From Pratylenchus scribneri (lineage: Eukaryota; Nematoda; Chromadorea; Rhabditida; Pratylenchidae), in contig JAQSEB010000099.1 in assembly GCA_030063045.1 (NCBI GenBank), forward strand, positions 992,001-1,056,000: a DNA stretch of 64,000 nt, written 5' to 3'. The number at the start of each line of letters is the position of its first letter. Position 1 is the stretch's first letter. The notes under the pieces were generated by a model. That model was not told the origin of the DNA. It worked only from the letters and a program-made list of their open reading frames with translations, and did not search any database. The translations under genes were made by a program, and so were the position numbers. Of the stretch, positions 59,701 to 64,000 are shown one piece after another.

Positions 59701-60770
59701 TACCCCCGCGGGGATCCCCGCGGGGGTCCCCGTCAAGGTCACCCCCGTCCCCGCCCCCGAAGGTGCCACCCCCGATCACCCCCGCCCCCGTCCAACTCGC
59801 CCCCGACCCTCGGGAGCGCAACCCTACTAAAATGGTCCAATTACTAATTAACTTTTTCGCATTCTTTTTCAATTTAATTTTATTTTAGTACTATTATTTA
59901 AGAAATATAAACCGTGTCAGTGGCGGCCGCAACAATTCCATTTGGTGAGCCGAGTATTGCCGTCGCTGATTGTTGTTGATTATTGTTATTGGCGGCAGGC
60001 TGAGGAACATTCGCTGCATTGTTCTCGTCTACTGGTTTGCTGCTTGATTTGGCCTCAAATCGGTGATTACTATTTCTAAATTGAAAAATTAAGGTGTAAA
60101 TGCATTTTGCCGAGGTTTTCCTTATAAGTTTCTAATACTCAAAAATGCTACTTGGCTATCAAATTTGGTAACTGTTATGGAAATGAACAATCTAATATAA
60201 GTTTCTATCAATTCCTAAATTAGGGCAATCTTTTTGTTCAAAAAAACAAAATTATTTCTAAATTATCATAGTCTAATTATTCTAGAAACCCTCTACCCCA
60301 CTCCTTCTCCCCGGTCCCTGTCTGATGAATGTCTTCCGAATCCTTCCCGCAAATTTCAGTATTTATTGACTTTGTATTGTGTCACATTTTTAAGTAAGTA
60401 GGGAAAAGTGAAGACACCTTATGGGTAAGCAGGATTAGGGTTACGATCATTTAGGGTCACTCAAGGATAGGATATCAGTATCCCTATATGGGCATTAAAT
60501 CTTATTATGTGACCTATAGGGATCTTTGCTTTTTCATAAAAAAATGGGCCACAAAATCAAAAAGTAGCAAATTTCAATTCACCTTGTCCCGGACCCTGAT
60601 CGACTGGAATTATTTGAATCGAAGGAAGGCTGCTGTTGGCCGACAAGACTTTTCATACTACCGCCCACAACATTCTTCCCATTCTTTTGCGAGTCATCTA
60701 TTAGTGCTTTGCGCACTTTTTCACTGAACAATTCGGCGCCAATGCCGCCTCCATTTCCATTGTTCATCAT
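50798..60770 (-). CDS. Tandem CCCH zinc-finger RNA-binding protein (TIS11/ZFP36-like fingers), 16 exons, 1038 aa
   Basis: Exons (minus): 60770-60583, 60075-59913, 58325-58207, 58161-58071, 56952-56879, 56821-56680, 56563-56336, 55762-55591, 55546-55437, 55338-55140, 54373-53471, 53077-52912, 52419-52234, 51726-51517, 51260-51194, 50896-50798; all phases close (3117 bp). Finger 1 is YKTAMC...C-x5-C-x3-H (C186, C195, C201, H205) and finger 2 YKTRIC...H (C225, C234, C240, H244). Each is CX8CX5CX3H with a YKT lead-in, the fold that binds AU-rich mRNA elements in TIS11 proteins and nematode germline regulators. The rest is low complexity: Asn/Gln-rich N-terminus, Gly-rich segment after the fingers, Gln-rich exon 8, Gly/Asn/Gln and poly-Ala exon 11, Ser-rich C-terminus (SLSRTDTLTDGEEE; SHSSPEISRSGS), with RRRASLH before finger 1 as a possible kinase site. 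AATAAA follows the stop. Likely cytoplasmic mRNA decay or translation control; the exact orthologue is unknown. Confidence 0.9.
52570..52790. mobile_element. Decayed third copy of the TTAA-flanked MITE
   Basis: TTAA at 52566-52569 and 52791-52794 bound a 221-bp palindrome with GAGGCCATATAACTCG and ATTATATGGCCTCAAAAATA arms and a CCCTAACCTCTAATCCC centre. It is shorter and more diverged than the copies at 7162 and 44167, so an older insertion. Lies in intron 12 of the CCCH gene. Confidence 0.75.
54600..54985 (-). repeat. 28-bp minisatellite sharing the AGGCGGAATTA core, in intron 10 of the CCCH gene
   Basis: Plus-strand units read AATTCCGCCT, a G(G/A/T)TTGACTAAG block and TTTTAATAATTCC, about 13 copies. 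Read on the transcript strand, each unit starts AGGCGGAATTATTAAAACTT, so the core lies in the same orientation relative to transcription as in the transporter intron. Confidence 0.93.
55880..56205. mobile_element. Inverted-repeat element in intron 7 of the CCCH gene
   Basis: Arms of about 90 bp: GGTCTAGCTAATTTTCAGAA, TTAGAGACTCGAGAATAGG and CGACTCGGCATGGCCGAT on the left pair with diverged complements at 56110-56205. An outer TAGGGCTGTG on the right recalls hAT ends, but I could not find a matching 8-bp duplication. Confidence 0.55.
57340..57685 (-). ncRNA. Candidate Pol III structured RNA, about 340 nt, inside intron 4 of the CCCH gene
   Basis: A sharply GC-rich island in AT-rich DNA. On the minus strand a TATATATA box (57701-57708) lies about 23 bp before the GC-rich segment begins with GTCGCTTGTGTCGATCGC, and the segment ends in a run of seven T (57343-57337), as in type-3 Pol III genes. 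The two ends pair: GTCGATCGC (57676-57668) with GCGATCGAC (57357-57349), a 9-bp closing helix. Local hairpins such as GCTTC...GAAGC near the 3' end are visible. No credible protein frame exists. RNase P, MRP or 7SK-like RNA are possible by size and promoter; I could not assign a class. Confidence 0.5.
58622..59826. mobile_element. 1205-bp hAT-like element with GC-rich ends, in intron 2 of the CCCH gene
   Basis: The terminal inverted repeats begin TAGGGTTGCGC on both sides, flanked by a perfect 8-bp duplication CTAAAATG (58614-58621 and 59827-59834). Each end is about 130 bp of CCCCCGCGGGGG-type palindromes and ACCCCCGATCACxCCCGCCC, unlike anything else here. The interior includes a short frame ending in NDPEQEEIEEEIE before a stop, perhaps the tail of a lost transposase, and a nested inverted repeat. 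Ends 86 bp from exon 2. Confidence 0.92.
59159..59459. mobile_element. Inverted-repeat element nested inside the 1.2-kb hAT-like element
   Basis: Arms of about 100 bp: GAGCCTTATTAGCTCATCAG, CCAATTAACCAATTTAAATG and TTGGCTATCCAATGGTATAA pair with diverged complements ending AGCTAAGGCTC. The copies differ at many sites, so it is older than the intact host element suggests, or was carried in as part of its interior. Confidence 0.65.
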
Positions 60771-62289
60771 TTCTCAAATTTATTATCCCACCAAAATGGG
60801 TCGGCAAAATCCAGAATCAAAAATGGCCAAAATACAGCAAAAATTGACTTTTTTGATGAATTTATGGAAGAATATTGGATTGTAGAGGATTAAATGAATT
60901 TGGAGGCGGATTTGGAGCTGCACAAGGGATTAATGAAGGGAGATTGGGAAATTGAAGGGTTATATGGTAGAATTGAAGGGACGGAATGGATGGTGTTTGG
61001 CTGAAAACAAATCCACTTAAATTAATTTGAAAAAAAAAGGATAAGGTGGAAGGAGTGGGAGGATATGGCCAAAAATTGAAGATAAGCAGAAGACGAAAAT
61101 ATGGTGGAAATTGGAAAGGAGGGAGGAAGATGTTATTGGCGGCCCATTTGGACTTTTTGAACCCATGTTGATTGGATTTTGGCACAAAATGATGTTTCAA
61201 AATTGAATGGGCTGATTTTTGATTAATTTTTTGGTAGAAATTCATTCCTTAATTTCCTCAAGTGATTTATGAATTAAAATTAATTTTAAAAATTTTTTAA
61301 TCTCTATTTTTCAATTTTATGGTAGCAACCAATTTATTTTTGACCTCATTCTATTTCCCTTTAACTAAGAAATTAATGGAGCCCTAAAATTTGCCCAAAA
61401 TTAACATGCCTTATTAAATTATCATTAGTGCCCCAAAAACCTTGGCTAGTTAATTTCTACCTTTTGGAAATTTATTATTCATTCCCACAGCTTTCAACAA
61501 AAAAAAGGAAAATTATATGTATTTATATAATTGATTGGAAAGGAAATTGCCGAGGGACATGCAAACTACAAAAGAGCATTTACCGAATATCGTAGAAAAT
61601 TGATTGAATTTTAGATCCCAAAAAATTGGAAAAATGAATAAGCATTTTTATGATGGGGATGGGGACTTGGAACCATCCTCTATGACTTCCTGGATAAAGG
61701 GAATAAGGATGTAAGAGGAATCAAAGGACTAAATATGATAGAATAGGATATTATAAGTCCAATTGAACGGAATAGAAGCTAATTGCGAATATTTGAAATT
61801 TTTAATTGGACATCTTGATTTTAGAGAAATTTTGCCCTTTTATTTTCATTTTTGAGATATTAAATTTTTCAAATGGACGGGCACGAGGAAAAACAACAAA
61901 GCCCGAGAATTTTGGCACATCAAAAGCCGCCAAGGTTGAGATTGAGACGGCGGCTAGACTAGGCTTTTTATGGGGGAAAGAAGACAATTTTGTATGATCG
62001 TCTCAAAATGGAATGGAATTGGGACTAAAATTAGACAACGATATGGTGGAGCCAAATCAAATATTGTAGGGAAGGGAAATGTTCTTTTGGCAAACAATTT
62101 TACAATGCTTTGTTGGCACACTTTTAAATGCGCGAAGGGACAAAAGGGACAAGGGGTTTTGATCGATTGATTGGGTAAAATGGGTAGGCAGTCTTTAGGA
62201 TGGTTCGGTCCAAAAATTGTTCGATATATGATGTTTGATCAAAAAATTTTGGTTTGAGGAATTGTAAAATTAATTCAGCCTATTTTAGT

Positions 62290-62830
62290 TCCGTCTGTTT
62301 TAATTCCGCCTTGTTAGAATAATTCCGCCTTTCTAATTTAATTCCGCCTATTTTTAATTTAATTCCGCTTGGTTAGAATAATTCCGCCTGGTTAGAATAA
62401 TTCCGCCTGGTTAGAATAATTCCGCCTGTGGTTAGAATAATTCCGCCTGGTTAGAATAATTCCGCCTGGTTAGATTAATTCCGCCTGGTTAGAATATTCC
62501 GCCTGGTTAGAATAATTCCGCCTGGTTAGAATATTCCGCCTGGTTAGAATAATTCCGCCTGTGGTTAGAATAATTCCGCCTGGTTAGATTAATTCCGCCT
62601 GGTTAGAATAATTCCGCCTGTGGTTAGAATAATTCCGCCTGGTTAGATTAATTCCGCCTGGTTAGAATATTCCGCCTGGTTAGATTAATTCCGCCTGGTT
62701 AGATTAATTCCGCCTGCTTAGAATAATTCCGCCTATTTTGTCTATTTTAATTACGCTTTTTTTAATTCCGCCTGTTTTGAACTAAATAATTCCGCTTGTT
62801 CTGACTCTAATTATATCCTCATATTTTGTA
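62290..62830 (-). repeat. 19-bp AATTCCGCCTGGTTAGAAT minisatellite, about 27 copies
   Basis: Complement of the unit at 3323-4690, with variants AATTCCGCCTGTGGTTAGAA and TATTCCGCCTGGTTAGAA that change the period by one to three bases. Both edges fade into TTTTAATTCCGCCTGTTTT-like units. Confidence 0.93.
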
Positions 62831-63319
62831 CTAAATTAATTACGCCTGTTTTCCATTAAATTTACTCTCGTCTTAAGGGGGAAATTCTGGCGACATTTTT
62901 AATAAAGTATTTTAAAAAATGCAATATATAATTTGCCTAAATAATCTTTATGCGAATTTAAAATAATTAAAAAATAAAAACTCGTAGACATTATTTGTTC
63001 ACTAACCAATTTGAACAATTATTGCCAGAATTTTGAAAAGAAAGAAGGAAAATTTCAATACTTTTTTCCAGAAAAACGGAGCTTTTCCCTTTGAATCCTA
63101 GTCATCAATCCCCAGAATTTTATTCTAAAATAAATATTACCGGAAATCCGTCCTTTGCAATCATTTAGTAACCCCCGTTAATTCAATACTAATTTAATAA
63201 AGTTCATATTTACCTACGATCTAATTTGAAAATAATTCAGCAAATTCATTAGAATTAATTTTGCTAATAAGAACATTGGTGAATTTGGAATTCAAAACAA
63301 TAATAATAAATTATAATCG

Positions 63320-63745
63320 AGGGGAGGAATAAATAATTAATAATGGAGGCCCCGCATTATTATCCGGCAACATTCACCGGCAATGAATCGATTTTAGCCC
63401 AAATCATTTGATCCCAAAAATCAAATGATTTCTGGCCAAATAATAATTTTCAGGGGAATATAGATAGAAATGAAGAGGAGAGAGTGTGGTAAAGAAAAGA
63501 CATAGAAATGATGGGGATGGGCATTTCTGATGAGGATGTATGCCGAATTTGGCCCAGTTTGAATGGAGGCATCTTCAATTGGGAGGAGAAATGGGGGATG
63601 AAGCCAATGAGGAGGGATGGGGATGAAGCCTTCAGAGAAGAGCCTTATGAAGGAAAAGGAGGGTGGATTGAGCGCGCGACGCCAAAAATGGGGGAATTGG
63701 ATAGGACGGGGGGAATGCGAATTGAGGTTGGCCCAAAAACGGGGC
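63320..63745 (-). promoter_or_regulatory. Inverted orphan copy of upstream module 2
   Basis: On the minus strand: TTTTTGGCGTCGCGCGC, CCATTTCTCCTCCCAATTGA, AATTCGGCATACATCCTCAT, CATTTCTATCTATATTCCCC, the palindrome ATCATTTGAT / ATCAAATGAT (63429-63403), then TAAAATCGATTCATTG. It faces the 5' end of the CCCH gene 2.5 kb away, with no secreted-protein gene in between. Confidence 0.5.
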
Positions 63746-64000
63746 CATAAACTCCAAATTTTTAGAACAATTTGGATCAAAATGAAAGAGCATGGGCTGT
63801 ATACTGGCTAATAAGAATTGATTGGATGGAGCATGTTATATGATTTTAATTTTATACAAAAATAAAATCCACAGAAATTAATTAATTTAAAAAAGATGGT
63901 CTCCCCTTTGTATTAATTGGGCCGATTCCTAGAGATTTTGAGTTGATTCTTTTAATAAACAATCTAAAATGAATGTTACGTTTTGCCGGTAACTAATTTT

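Larger units (their letters stand above)
60771..64000. other. Region 5' of the CCCH gene, no gene seen
   Basis: 60771-61260 is the likely promoter and 5' leader of the CCCH gene on the minus strand. 61260-62280 is AT-rich and shows nothing I can name. Then follow a minisatellite (62290-62830), AT-rich sequence (62880-63300), and an inverted copy of upstream module 2 (63320-63745). The open frames here are short and lack codon structure or partners to splice with. Confidence 0.5.

Noticed and set aside
60862..61245. Minus-strand frame of 127 codons upstream of the CCCH gene
   Set aside because: Low-complexity Phe/Pro/Asn composition, no paralog, and it sits where the CCCH 5' flank should be.

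Overview
The window looks like nuclear DNA of a nematode. It is AT-rich (G+C judged by eye, not computed), its genes are cut by many short GT-AG introns of about 35-700 bp, and it holds a TIS11-like tandem CCCH zinc-finger gene, an SLC22-type transporter and several families of small secreted proteins in tandem. The many minisatellites and short transposons would fit an AT-rich clade IV (tylenchid-like) species, but that placement is inference. I rebuilt nine multi-exon genes by hand; in every one the intron phases and total length close to a whole number of codons.

Layout. 166-5265 (+): an 11-exon SLC22-like organic solute transporter of 554 aa, with a minisatellite of about 70 copies of a 19-bp unit in intron 8. 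6466-30727 (+): three head-to-tail paralogs (A, B, C; 1087, 822 and 793 aa) of a secreted, almost cysteine-free, Lys/Glu-rich family that I do not recognise. Each has five exons with identical phases (1, 2, 0, 0). Copy A carries about 245 copies of a 24-bp repeat in intron 3 and 17 in-frame HSPPLEPIR-type repeats near its C-terminus. 33188-38322 (+): two tandem paralogs (F, G; 209 and 230 aa) of a second small secreted family, with a decayed exon of the same family near 47.6 kb. 39124-40250 (+): another small secreted protein (H, 141 aa). 42929-49782: a convergent pair of coiled-coil paralogs (D on +, E on -) with a candidate alternative BED-finger first exon. 50798-60770 (-): a 16-exon, 1038-aa tandem CCCH zinc-finger protein whose fourth intron holds a GC-rich candidate Pol III noncoding RNA. 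60771-64000: no gene seen.

Repeats. Six short elements have 8-bp target duplications and terminal inverted repeats of hAT type (five perfect, one with a mismatch). Three are palindromic elements bounded by TTAA (piggyBac-like). Three long fold-back palindromes share a core, two of them with inverted minisatellite wings. The 11-bp core AGGCGGAATTA recurs in four minisatellites. Two conserved noncoding modules recur upstream of the secreted-protein genes: an AATTATTTG-containing module, and a module with an ATCAAATGAT palindrome followed by ATCGATT. They are the best candidates for a shared regulatory program.

How it fits together. The centre of the window is a birth-and-death cluster of secreted proteins: tandem copies, a dead copy, co-duplicated upstream modules and heavy repeat traffic. 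It is flanked by two conserved housekeeping-type genes, the transporter and the RNA-binding CCCH protein.
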